From an uncultured Rubrivivax sp. (GTDB taxonomy: Bacteria; Pseudomonadota; Gammaproteobacteria; Burkholderiales; Burkholderiaceae_C), in the NCBI GenBank assembly GCA_937967345.1, contig CALBTN010000425.1, forward strand, positions 1 through 6,016: a stretch of 6,016 bases of DNA. Reading direction: 5' to 3'. Below the pieces are notes generated by a model. It saw nothing but the letters and a program-made list of their open reading frames with translations, searched no databases and was not told the origin of the DNA. Positions 1-5,961 of the stretch are shown here, one piece after another. The translations under genes and the position numbers were made by a program. Within the stretch, counting starts at the first letter, position 1. Each line of letters opens with the position of its first letter.

Positions 1-597
1 TCAGGCCTTGTCTTCGCCGATCAGCAGCAGCGTGTCGGACAGGTACATGTGGCGCGGCACCTCGAGGTTGTCGGGCGCCGGCTTGTTCTTGAACACGCGG
101 CCGGCCATGTCGAAGGTCGAGCCGTGGCACGGACACAAGAAGCCGCCCGCCCAATCGTCGGGCAGCGACGGCTGCGCGCCCGGCGTGAAGCGGTCCACCG
201 GCGAGCAGCCCAGGTGCGAGCAGATGCCCACGCACACCAGAACTTCCGGCTTGATCGAACGCGGCACGTTGCGCGCGTACTCGGGCGTGAGCTCGTCCGG
301 GTTGCGCTTGGAAAACGGGTCGGCCAACTGGCTGTCGAGCTTGTCGAGCCCGGCCACCTGCTCCTCGGTGCGGCGCACGATCCACACCGGCTTGCCGCGC
401 CATTCGACCGTCATCTTCTCGCCGGGGCGCAACGCGCTGATGTCGGCCTGCACCGGGGCGCCGGCCGCCTTGGCCCGCTCCGATGGCGCGAAACTGGCGA
501 CGAAGGGCACTGCCACCGCAGCCCCGCCGACCGCGCCGGCGCCGCAGGCTATAGCGATCCAGGTACGCCGATCTGAATCGACTTTGGCCTCACTCAT
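1..597 (-). CDS. petA: Ubiquinol-cytochrome c reductase, Rieske iron-sulfur subunit
   Basis: This is the Rieske [2Fe-2S] subunit of the cytochrome bc1 complex (complex III). It takes one electron from ubiquinol at the Qo site and passes it to cytochrome c1 on the periplasmic side of the inner membrane. The 198-residue protein has a twin-arginine motif (Arg10-Arg11, DRRTWI) followed by a hydrophobic stretch at about 13-35, which normally stays uncleaved as the membrane anchor. The cluster motifs are CSHLGC (126-131) and CPCHGS (155-160). By family rule Cys126, His128, Cys155 and His158 bind the cluster, and Cys131-Cys157 form the disulfide. The KPAPDN segment (172-177) is the proline loop covering the cluster. 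The length is typical for proteobacterial PetA. ATG at 597 is supported by a good ribosome binding site and by the Tat motif lying close to the N-terminus. One detail: Phe162 occupies the position held by a hydrogen-bonding Tyr in the yeast and Rhodobacter proteins. petB and petC would be expected downstream, outside the window. Confidence 0.97.
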   Translation of the reverse strand: MSEAKVDSDRRTWIAIACGAGAVGGAAVAVPFVASFAPSERAKAAGAPVQADISALRPGEKMTVEWRGKPVWIVRRTEEQVAGLDKLDSQLADPFSKRNPDELTPEYARNVPRSIKPEVLVCVGICSHLGCSPVDRFTPGAQPSLPDDWAGGFLCPCHGSTFDMAGRVFKNKPAPDNLEVPRHMYLSDTLLLIGEDKA

Positions 598-600
598 GCT

Positions 601-607
601 TTCCTCT
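601..607 (-). promoter_or_regulatory. Ribosome binding site of petA
   Basis: Read on the minus strand, AGAGGAA lies three bases before the petA ATG, so the GAGG core sits five to six bases upstream. This is a good Shine-Dalgarno match and fixes the petA start at 597. Confidence 0.75.
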
Positions 608-636
608 GCTTGAAGTCGATGTCGGGTCGACCGGGG

Positions 637-642
637 ATTCTA
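637..642 (-). promoter_or_regulatory. Candidate -10 box for petA
   Basis: On the minus strand these bases read TAGAAT, a five-of-six match to TATAAT, and would place the transcript start about 30 bases before the petA ATG. The nearest -35-like hexamer, GTGACA (663-668 on the same strand, five of six to TTGACA), is 20 bases away, which is longer than the usual 17. The call rests on the -10 match and position only. In a GC-rich genome it is one of few AT-containing hexamers in this gap. Confidence 0.3.
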
Positions 643-696
643 GCCGAGCGTCCTGCGGCCTTTGTCACACCTCGGGTCGGTTAGCCTGCGCGCCCG

Positions 697-719
697 GCGC
701 GGGCCACGGTGGCCCGCGC
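697..719. repeat. Perfect 11-bp inverted repeat upstream of mscL
   Basis: The arms GCGCGGGCCAC (697-707) and GTGGCCCGCGC (709-719) are exact reverse complements around a single G. As RNA this would fold into a 10-bp hairpin with a three-base loop, ending five bases before the mscL ribosome binding site. As DNA it is a near-continuous dyad of the kind bound by dimeric regulators. There is no T-run after it, so it does not look like an intrinsic terminator. A competing small stem is possible just upstream (GCCCG at 692-696 with CGGGC at 700-704). The function is unknown. Confidence 0.6.
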
Positions 720-724
720 ACAGC

Positions 725-730
725 GAGGAG
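725..730 (+). promoter_or_regulatory. Ribosome binding site of mscL
   Basis: GAGGAG lies nine bases before the ATG at 740. It supports that ATG over the upstream in-frame TTG at 662, which would add a 26-residue extension foreign to MscL and run through the inverted repeat. Confidence 0.8.
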
Positions 731-739
731 CAGTCAAGC

Positions 740-1156
740 ATGGGATTCGCGACCGAGTTCAAGGAATTCGCGCTCAAGGGCAACGTCATGGACCTGGCCG
801 TCGGCGTCATCATCGGTGGCGCGTTCGGCAAGATCGTCGATTCGGTGGTCAGCGATCTGATCATGCCGCTGGTCGGCAGGGTGCTCGGGGGCCTGGACTT
901 CAACAACTACTACGTGCCGCTGGCCGGGCAGACCGCCACCAACCTGGCCGACGCGAAGAAGGCCGGCGCGGTCTTCGCCTACGGCAGCTTCATCACCGTG
1001 GCGCTGAACTTCATCATCCTGGCCTTCATCATCTTCGTCATGGTGCGGCAGATCAACAGGCTGCGCGCTTCGACACCGCCAGCGCCGCAGCCCGAGCCCG
1101 CCACGCCCGAAGACGTGCTGCTGCTGCGCGAGATTCGTGATGCATTGAAGAAATAG
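740..1156 (+). CDS. mscL: Large-conductance mechanosensitive channel MscL
   Basis: This is an inner-membrane channel that opens under near-lytic membrane tension and releases small solutes during hypo-osmotic shock; MscL works as a homopentamer. The 138-residue product is close to the 136 residues of E. coli MscL and aligns from its first residues (TEFKEFALKGNVMDLAVGV). An amphipathic N-terminal helix covers about 4-12. TM1 spans about 16-45 and carries the pore-constriction residues Leu19, Gly22 and Val23, then Lys31, with the same numbering as E. coli. A periplasmic loop follows at about 46-78, and TM2 spans about 79-103. After a proline-rich linker (112-123), the C-terminal segment EDVLLLREIRDALKK matches the cytoplasmic helical bundle. 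The gene is divergent from petA and lies 73 bp before the DUF1631 gene on the same strand. No clear promoter was found; TTGTCA at 662-667 resembles a -35 box but has no good -10 partner. Confidence 0.97.
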   Translation: MGFATEFKEFALKGNVMDLAVGVIIGGAFGKIVDSVVSDLIMPLVGRVLGGLDFNNYYVPLAGQTATNLADAKKAGAVFAYGSFITVALNFIILAFIIFVMVRQINRLRASTPPAPQPEPATPEDVLLLREIRDALKK

Positions 1157-1229
1157 CGCCGCAGGGGCGCGCGGCGGGACTTCACGCGGCGCGTTCGAGG
1201 CCGATGCTGTTCGGGTAGCGAACCGCGCC
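1156..1229 (+). other. mscL-DUF1631 gap with GC-rich stem-loops
   Basis: Two inverted repeats can be seen here. The first follows the mscL stop: CGCCGC (1157-1162) with GCGGCG (1171-1176), or alternatively GCGCC (1156-1160) with GGCGC (1166-1170). It lacks a T-run, so it is at best a weak terminator. The second is GGCGCGTTCG (1188-1197) with CGAACCGCGCC (1219-1229), complementary apart from one bulged base; its right arm ends directly at the next ATG. No convincing promoter or Shine-Dalgarno sequence is visible for the downstream gene. Confidence 0.4.
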
Positions 1230-3632
1230 ATGAATTCGACGCCCGCCCTTGCACTGCCCAGCGCCATCGATGCTGCCGTGCGCCGCGTGAAGCAGGCCGC
1301 ACGCGCCGCGGCCGAGCGCACCGTGGACAGCCTGGGCGTGTCGGCGCTGGCGTCGGCCAACGTGTTCCAGCGCGACGCGCTGCTGGGCGCGCAGTTCGAG
1401 CTCAGCCGCAAGCTCGGCGCCTTTTGCAACGGCTTCGACGAGACGCTGGACCGCCGCATCGAAAGCGAACTGCTGCCCCGCGCCAGCACGCCCGGCGCGC
1501 TCGAGGCTGCCGGCTGGGACGCGCTGAGTCTGGTCGACAACCACGAGATGGAGCTGCAGGTCAGTGCCGAGCGCTTCGCACTGCGAATCGCGCACGACTG
1601 CGAGGCCGAGCAGCGCGAGCTCGAAGGTTTCGTCGGCTCGGTGCTGCACGGTTTCACCGAAGCACCGCGCAACCCGCTGCGCCCCGAGCTGATCGGCCAC
1701 GCGATGGTGCGCAGCATCGAGCGCCTGACCGACCGCCCCGAGCAGCGCAAGGCGCTGGTGTCGGAGTTCTGCCGCTCGCTGGCGGCCGCATTGCCGCAGA
1801 CCTACGCCGCGATCGCCGCCGAGATGCGCGCGGCGGGGGTCAAGCCGGCATTGCCCAGCTTTCGCAACTCCGAACGCGGCGGCGGCTTTGCCCGCACCGG
1901 ATCGGGCGGCGACACCTCGAGCCGGCCGGTCGGGCTGGACGATTCGCGCGTGATGGCCCACGGCGGCGGCCACGGCCACGACCCGGTCCACGGCCGGGCT
2001 GCCGCGGGCGGGCGCGGGCCCGGCGGCGCGGGCGTCGGGCGTGGACCGGCAGCCGGCACGCCGATCGGCCAGGTCGATGCCGGGCTGATGGCACTGATCC
2101 GCCGGCTGGCCTTCAGCGACCACGGCGGCAGCGGCGACGACGCCGGTGGCGGCTTCGATTCCGCATTTCATGCATCCGCTGCCGGCGGCTTCGGCGATGG
2201 CGCGGCACGCGCGGTGCCGGTGGCACCGAACCTGATCCGCACCCACCGCGAAGCGCTGCGCCAGGCCAGCAGCGGCTCGCTCGATCACATGGTGATCGAC
2301 GTCATCGGCAGCCTGTTCGACCAGATCCTGTCCGACCCGAAGGTGCCGCCGCAGCTGGCGCGGCAGATCGCGCGGCTGCAGCTGCCGGTGCTGCGCGCCG
2401 CGCTCGGCGACACCAGCTTCTTCTCGTCGCGCAAGCATCCGGTGCGCCGCTTCGTCAACCGCATCGCCTCGCTGGGCAGCGCTTTCGAAGACTTCGACTC
2501 CGAATCCGGCCAGCGCTTCTTGAAGCTGGTGCGCGAGCTGGTGCAGCAGGTCGTCGAGGGCGACTTCGACCAGATCGAGCTGTACGACAGCAAGCTGGCC
2601 GCGCTCGAAGCCTTCATCGTCGAGCAGTCGCGGCGCGAGGTGCAGGACAGCTCCGGCGCGGCCACGCTGCTGGCCGACAAGGAGACACGCCTGCGCTTGC
2701 AGCAGCGCTACACGCAGCAACTGCAAGCGCTGCTCGAGCCGCTGCCGGCACCTGAGTTCGTGCGCGACTTCATCTGCCAGGTGTGGAGCCAGGCGCTGAT
2801 GCGCGCGGCGCAGCTCGACGGCGACGACAGCGCCCGCGTGAAGCGGCTGCGCCACGCCGCGCGCGAGCTGATCATGAGCGTGCAGCCCAAGGGCTCGCCC
2901 GAGCAGCGCAAGACCTTCCTGATGCAGCTGCCCACGCTGATGAAGGAGCTCAACGAGGGCATGGACCTGATCGGCTGGCCTGAAGGCGCGAAGAAGACCT
3001 TCTTCGCCGCGCTGCTGCCCGCGCACGCCGAATCGCTGAAGGGCCAAGCGCTGCGCACGCTGGATTACAACCTGCTGGCGCGCCAGGCCGACAGCGCGCT
3101 CGGCGAGGCGATGCCCAGCGCCTGCGAACTGCCGCCGCCGTCGGCACTGGCACCCACGTTGCGCGACGCCGCCGCCGGTGCGCGCTTTTCCGCTGAAGAA
3201 GCCGAGCGCATCGGCCTGGTCGACGAGGCGGCAGTCGACTGGGACGGCCAGGTCGACATCGACCTCAGCGCCGAGCCGGCGCTGGCCGACGGCGAGCTCG
3301 ACATCGCCGGGCTGCCGAAGGTGGATAGCCCGGCCGAGCCGGCCAGCGGCAAGTCGCTGGCCGACCACGTGCAGATCGGCTTTGCCTACCAGATGCACCT
3401 GGATGGCGCCTGGCGCAAGGTGCGCTTGAACCACGTCAGCCCCGGACGCAGCTTCTTCGTCTTCACCCACGGCGGGCGCCACAAGCAAACGGTGTCGATG
3501 ACCTACCGCATGCTCGCTCGCCTGTGCGAAACCGGCCGGCTGCGCGCGTTCGAGAACGCCTACCTGATCGAGCGCGCCACCGCGCGTGCGCGCCGGCAGC
3601 TGGCGGCGCTGGGCGGCAACGCCACCGCCTGA
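1230..3632 (+). CDS. DUF1631 family protein of unknown function
   Basis: The 800-residue protein has the hallmarks of the DUF1631 family, which is widespread in beta- and gammaproteobacteria and has no established biochemical function. The N-terminal part contains the typical segment LSLVDNHEMELQ (99-110). The family core is seen at about 357-413: IDVIGSLFDQILSDP, then a LARQIARLQLPVLRAAL stretch and FFSSRKHPVRRFVN. Residues about 215-330 form a low-complexity linker rich in Gly, Ala and His (His244, 248, 250, 254). The region 415-625 is mostly predicted helix. An acidic linker (about 655-700) leads to a small C-terminal domain at about 708-785, where VRLNHVSPGRSFFVFTHGGR resembles the beta-rich, PilZ-like tail I recall in this family. 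No signal peptide or membrane segment is seen, so it is likely cytoplasmic. ATG 1230 is the first possible start after an in-frame stop at 1146, but it has no clear ribosome binding site. The gene may be cotranscribed with mscL. Family assignment is firm; function is unknown. Confidence 0.92.
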   Translation: MNSTPALALPSAIDAAVRRVKQAARAAAERTVDSLGVSALASANVFQRDALLGAQFELSRKLGAFCNGFDETLDRRIESELLPRASTPGALEAAGWDALSLVDNHEMELQVSAERFALRIAHDCEAEQRELEGFVGSVLHGFTEAPRNPLRPELIGHAMVRSIERLTDRPEQRKALVSEFCRSLAAALPQTYAAIAAEMRAAGVKPALPSFRNSERGGGFARTGSGGDTSSRPVGLDDSRVMAHGGGHGHDPVHGRAAAGGRGPGGAGVGRGPAAGTPIGQVDAGLMALIRRLAFSDHGGSGDDAGGGFDSAFHASAAGGFGDGAARAVPVAPNLIRTHREALRQASSGSLDHMVIDVIGSLFDQILSDPKVPPQLARQIARLQLPVLRAALGDTSFFSSRKHPVRRFVNRIASLGSAFEDFDSESGQRFLKLVRELVQQVVEGDFDQIELYDSKLAALEAFIVEQSRREVQDSSGAATLLADKETRLRLQQRYTQQLQALLEPLPAPEFVRDFICQVWSQALMRAAQLDGDDSARVKRLRHAARELIMSVQPKGSPEQRKTFLMQLPTLMKELNEGMDLIGWPEGAKKTFFAALLPAHAESLKGQALRTLDYNLLARQADSALGEAMPSACELPPPSALAPTLRDAAAGARFSAEEAERIGLVDEAAVDWDGQVDIDLSAEPALADGELDIAGLPKVDSPAEPASGKSLADHVQIGFAYQMHLDGAWRKVRLNHVSPGRSFFVFTHGGRHKQTVSMTYRMLARLCETGRLRAFENAYLIERATARARRQLAALGGNATA
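1996..2018 (+). other. G-quadruplex-type motif inside the DUF1631 gene
   Basis: Four GGG runs (1996-1998, 2006-2008, 2010-2012, 2016-2018) are separated by loops of seven, one and three bases, which fits the standard quadruplex pattern on the coding strand. Further GGG runs follow at 2030 and 2037. It lies in the part encoding the Gly-rich linker. In DNA this GC-rich such motifs arise by chance, so a role is not implied. Confidence 0.35.
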
Positions 3633-3639
3633 AGTTCAG
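3629..3639. repeat. Palindrome containing both convergent stop codons
   Basis: CTGAAGTTCAG is a perfect dyad centred on G3634. It holds the TGA of the DUF1631 gene (3630-3632) and, on the other strand, the TGA of pdxA (3638-3636), placed symmetrically. With one bulged C the symmetry extends outward to about 3625-3642. There is no adjacent T-run, so intrinsic termination is uncertain. Confidence 0.5.
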
Positions 3640-4655
3640 CGGCGCGCCAGCTGCCGCGCCATGCGGATCGCCGCTTCCAGGCTGGACGCGTCGGCGCGGC
3701 CGCTGCCGGCGATGTCGAATGCCGTGCCGTGGTCGGGGCTGGTGCGCACGAAGGGCAGGCCCAACGTGACGTTGACGCCGTGCTCGACGCCCAGGTACTT
3801 GACCGGAATCAGGCCGTGGTCGTGCGTCATCGCCACCACCAGGTCGAACTCGCCGGCATGGCCCTTGGCGTTGCGCGCGCGCATGAACACGGTGTCGGGC
3901 GCATAGGGTCCGCTGGCGTCGATGCCCAGGCGCCGCGCCTCGGCCACCGCCGGGGCGATGAAGCGCTGCTCCTCGTCGCCGAACAGGCCGCCCTCTCCGG
4001 CATGCGGGTTCAGCCCGGCCACCGCGATGCGCGGCTCGGGCTGGCCCCAGCTTGCGGCGGCGTCGTGCGCGATGCGAATCGTCTGCAGCACGGAGTCGAA
4101 GCTCACCAGCTCGACCGCGCGGCGCAGCGCGACGTGGATGCTGACCAGCACCACGCGCAGTTCGTCGTTGGCCAGCATCATGCGCACCGGCGGCGGCTCG
4201 CCCAGCGCGGGCGCGGCCAAGGCCTGCAGCATCTCGGTGTGGCCGGGGTAGCCGATGCCGGCCGCCGCCAACGCCTCCTTGTGCAGCGGCGCCGTGACCA
4301 TCGCCGCGGCCTGGCCGCCGCGCAGCCACTGCACCGCGGTGTCGATGCAGCGCGCGGCCGCCGCGCCGCAACGCGCATCGATGCGGCCCCACGGCAGCTG
4401 GTGCAGGCCGGCAGGCAGCTGCGGCGGACGCAGCACGCCGAGCGCGCCGGGCGGCACGCTGGCCAGGTCGGCCGGCGTGTCGATCTGCGCCAGCGGCAGC
4501 GTCAGGCCCAGCGCCGCTGCGGCACGCAGCAGCACCTGCGGATCGGCCACCGCCAGGCAATCGGCGGCGGCACCGCCGGCCACCGCCTTCAAGATGATCT
4601 CGGGGCCGATACCGCAGGCATCGCCCATCGTCAGCAGCACGGGTGTGGTCGCCAT
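3636..4655 (-). CDS. pdxA: 4-hydroxythreonine-4-phosphate dehydrogenase
   Basis: PdxA carries out the NAD-dependent oxidation of 4-phosphohydroxy-L-threonine. The product decarboxylates to 3-amino-1-hydroxyacetone 1-phosphate, which PdxJ uses to make pyridoxine 5'-phosphate (the DXP-dependent vitamin B6 route, cytoplasm). The 339-residue product compares with 329 in E. coli. Visible motifs are the N-terminal MGDACGIGPEI (10-20), substrate-binding GHTE (His139, Thr140), and three metal ligands equivalent to E. coli His166, His211 and His266: His174 (IHVAL), His218 (GLNPHAGEGG) and His278 (THDHG). The C-terminal signature GVNVTLGLPFVRTSPDHGTA is intact. The reading frame stays open far upstream, antisense to the protease gene, but homology starts at ATG 4655; only a weak GGCGG precedes it. 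The gene is convergent with the DUF1631 gene (3 bp between stops) and divergent from the protease gene. The usual surA and ksgA neighbours are absent. Oddities are Ala-Cys for the common Pro-Ala in the first motif and His for Gln after His-Asp. Confidence 0.95.
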   Translation of the reverse strand: MATTPVLLTMGDACGIGPEIILKAVAGGAAADCLAVADPQVLLRAAAALGLTLPLAQIDTPADLASVPPGALGVLRPPQLPAGLHQLPWGRIDARCGAAAARCIDTAVQWLRGGQAAAMVTAPLHKEALAAAGIGYPGHTEMLQALAAPALGEPPPVRMMLANDELRVVLVSIHVALRRAVELVSFDSVLQTIRIAHDAAASWGQPEPRIAVAGLNPHAGEGGLFGDEEQRFIAPAVAEARRLGIDASGPYAPDTVFMRARNAKGHAGEFDLVVAMTHDHGLIPVKYLGVEHGVNVTLGLPFVRTSPDHGTAFDIAGSGRADASSLEAAIRMARQLARR

Positions 4656-4763
4656 CCGCCATTGTGAGCGAGCACCGCTGCGGCGCGGCGCACGGACAAG
4701 GCCGGATCGATAATCCAAGGTACCGTCGGCCGAGCCACTTGGCCGGCTCGACCGATCGATCCA
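4656..4763. promoter_or_regulatory. Divergent pdxA/protease promoter region
   Basis: This 108-bp gap must hold the promoters of both flanking genes unless they start inside the coding regions. The only AT-containing core is around 4704-4716, where GATAAT (4709-4714, plus strand) could be a -10 box for the protease gene about 50 bases before its ATG; no matching -35 is visible. An inverted repeat CGAGCC (4731-4736) and GGCTCG (4745-4750) with an eight-base spacer lies in the protease leader, followed by the palindrome GATCGATC (4754-4761). I see no sigma-E-type GAACTT/TCTGA pair. There is no clear Shine-Dalgarno sequence before the protease ATG. Confidence 0.35.
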
Positions 4764-5936
4764 ATGCTGCGCAAGCTGTGGTTGCTGTTCGCCCAGACCG
4801 TGACCGTCGGCCTGGGGCTGTGGTTCGTCGTCGCGGCGTTGCGGCCCGACGCAATCGCACCGGCGCCGCCGCAGATCGGCCGGCCCGAGCCGGTGCCGAT
4901 CGCCGCACCCGCTCCTGCGCCGCCAAGCGCACCCGGACTCACGCCCAGCGGACCGGCCAGCTACAGCCAGGCGGCACGCCGGGCGGCACCGGCCGTGGTC
5001 AGCATCGTCGCGACCAAGCCGTCGCGCGGCGCGGACGCCGACCCCTGGCTGCGCCAGTTCTTCGGCCGCGGCTCGGGTGCGCGCCCGCAGGTCGAGGGGC
5101 TGGGCTCTGGCGTGATCGTCTCGGCCGACGGCCTGCTGCTGACCAACAACCACGTGGTCGAGGGCGCCAGCGAGATCGAGGTCCAGCTCGCCGATGGGCG
5201 TCAAGCGCGCGCCCAGCTCGTCGGCACCGACCCCGAGACCGACCTCGCGCTGTTGCGCATCGCGCTGCAGCCGCTGCCGGTGATCGCGCTGGGCGACACG
5301 CGCGCGCTGCAGGTCGGCGACGTCGTGCTGGCCATCGGCAACCCGTTCAACGTCGGCCAGACGGTGACCTCGGGCATCGTCAGTGCGCTCGGGCGCAACC
5401 GGCTGGGGCTGTCGACCTTCGAGAACTTCATCCAGACCGACGCGGCGATCAACCCGGGCAACTCCGGCGGCGCGCTGGTCGACGCCGACGGCCGCCTGGT
5501 CGGCATCAACACCGCCATCTACAGCCGCAGCGGCGGCAGCCTGGGCATCGGCTTCGCGATCCCGGTGGACGCGGCGCGCACGGTGATGGACGCGCTGCTG
5601 CGCGACGGCCAGGTCACGCGCGGCTGGATCGGCGTCGAGCCGCGCGACCTGACGCCCGAGCTCGCGGCCAGCCTGGGGCTGCCGAGCGCCCAAGGCGTGC
5701 TGATCACCGGCGTGCTGCGCGACGGCCCGGCCAGCCGCGCCGGGCTGCGCCCGGGCGATGTCGTCGTCGCCATCGATGGCGTCGAGGTGCGCGACACCGC
5801 GCAGCTGCTGGCGGCGGTGTCGGCGCTCGAGCCGCGCGCAGTGGCCGAGATCACGACGCGGCGCGGCAACCAGCCGCGGGTGCTGAAGCTGACCGTCGCG
5901 CAGCGCCCGGCGCCGCTGCGCCGCGGCGTCGAGTAG
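4764..5936 (+). CDS. DegS/HtrA-like trypsin-like serine protease, one PDZ domain
   Basis: This is an S1C-family periplasmic protease anchored in the inner membrane, of the type that degrades or senses misfolded envelope proteins. The 390-residue product has an N-terminal membrane segment (about 5-26) with no apparent signal cleavage site, then a Pro/Ala-rich linker (about 29-65). The protease domain spans about 70-270 and has a complete triad: His130 (TNNHVV), Asp160 (DPETDLALL) and Ser234 (NPGNSGGAL). A single PDZ domain spans about 285-380 (RGWIGV carboxylate-binding loop at 286-291; GPASRAGLRPGDVV at 321-334). One anchor plus one PDZ resembles DegS (355 residues in E. coli) rather than DegP or DegQ, which have two PDZ domains. 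Unlike DegS it keeps a DPWLRQFFG segment (93-101) like the LA loop of DegP/DegQ. A role as the RseA-type site-1 protease is possible but unproven, so no symbol is given. The ATG is supported by the family-like N-terminus, not by a ribosome binding site. The gene is divergent from pdxA. Confidence 0.93.
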   Translation: MLRKLWLLFAQTVTVGLGLWFVVAALRPDAIAPAPPQIGRPEPVPIAAPAPAPPSAPGLTPSGPASYSQAARRAAPAVVSIVATKPSRGADADPWLRQFFGRGSGARPQVEGLGSGVIVSADGLLLTNNHVVEGASEIEVQLADGRQARAQLVGTDPETDLALLRIALQPLPVIALGDTRALQVGDVVLAIGNPFNVGQTVTSGIVSALGRNRLGLSTFENFIQTDAAINPGNSGGALVDADGRLVGINTAIYSRSGGSLGIGFAIPVDAARTVMDALLRDGQVTRGWIGVEPRDLTPELAASLGLPSAQGVLITGVLRDGPASRAGLRPGDVVVAIDGVEVRDTAQLLAAVSALEPRAVAEITTRRGNQPRVLKLTVAQRPAPLRRGVE

Positions 5937-5961
5937 CGCACCGCCAGCACGCGCCGCGGCT

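Noticed and set aside
662..690. mscL promoter with TTGTCA as the -35 box
   Set aside because: The hexamer matches five of six, but no acceptable -10 lies at 15-19 bases; the sequence there is GC-rich.
662..739. Upstream TTG start for mscL
   Set aside because: It would add 26 Arg-rich residues translated from the inverted repeat, while ATG 740 has a good ribosome binding site and matches the known MscL N-terminus.
1182..3488. A 768-codon open frame antisense to the DUF1631 gene
   Set aside because: Its translation is rich in Arg, Ala, Gln and His with no recognisable domain, typical of the antisense frame of a high-GC gene. The sense frame encodes a clear protein family.
3729..4667. A 312-codon plus-strand frame antisense to pdxA
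   Set aside because: Composition is rich in Arg, His, Gln and Ala with no domain, and it lies wholly antisense to a well-conserved enzyme gene.
3463..4932. A 489-codon minus-strand frame overlapping pdxA
   Set aside because: The translation is Arg/Ala low-complexity, out of frame with pdxA, and matches nothing recognisable; a compositional shadow.
4656..5693. N-terminal extension of PdxA to a 685-residue protein
   Set aside because: The frame is open only because it is antisense to the protease gene. PdxA homology starts at ATG 4655, and the added residues resemble no domain.
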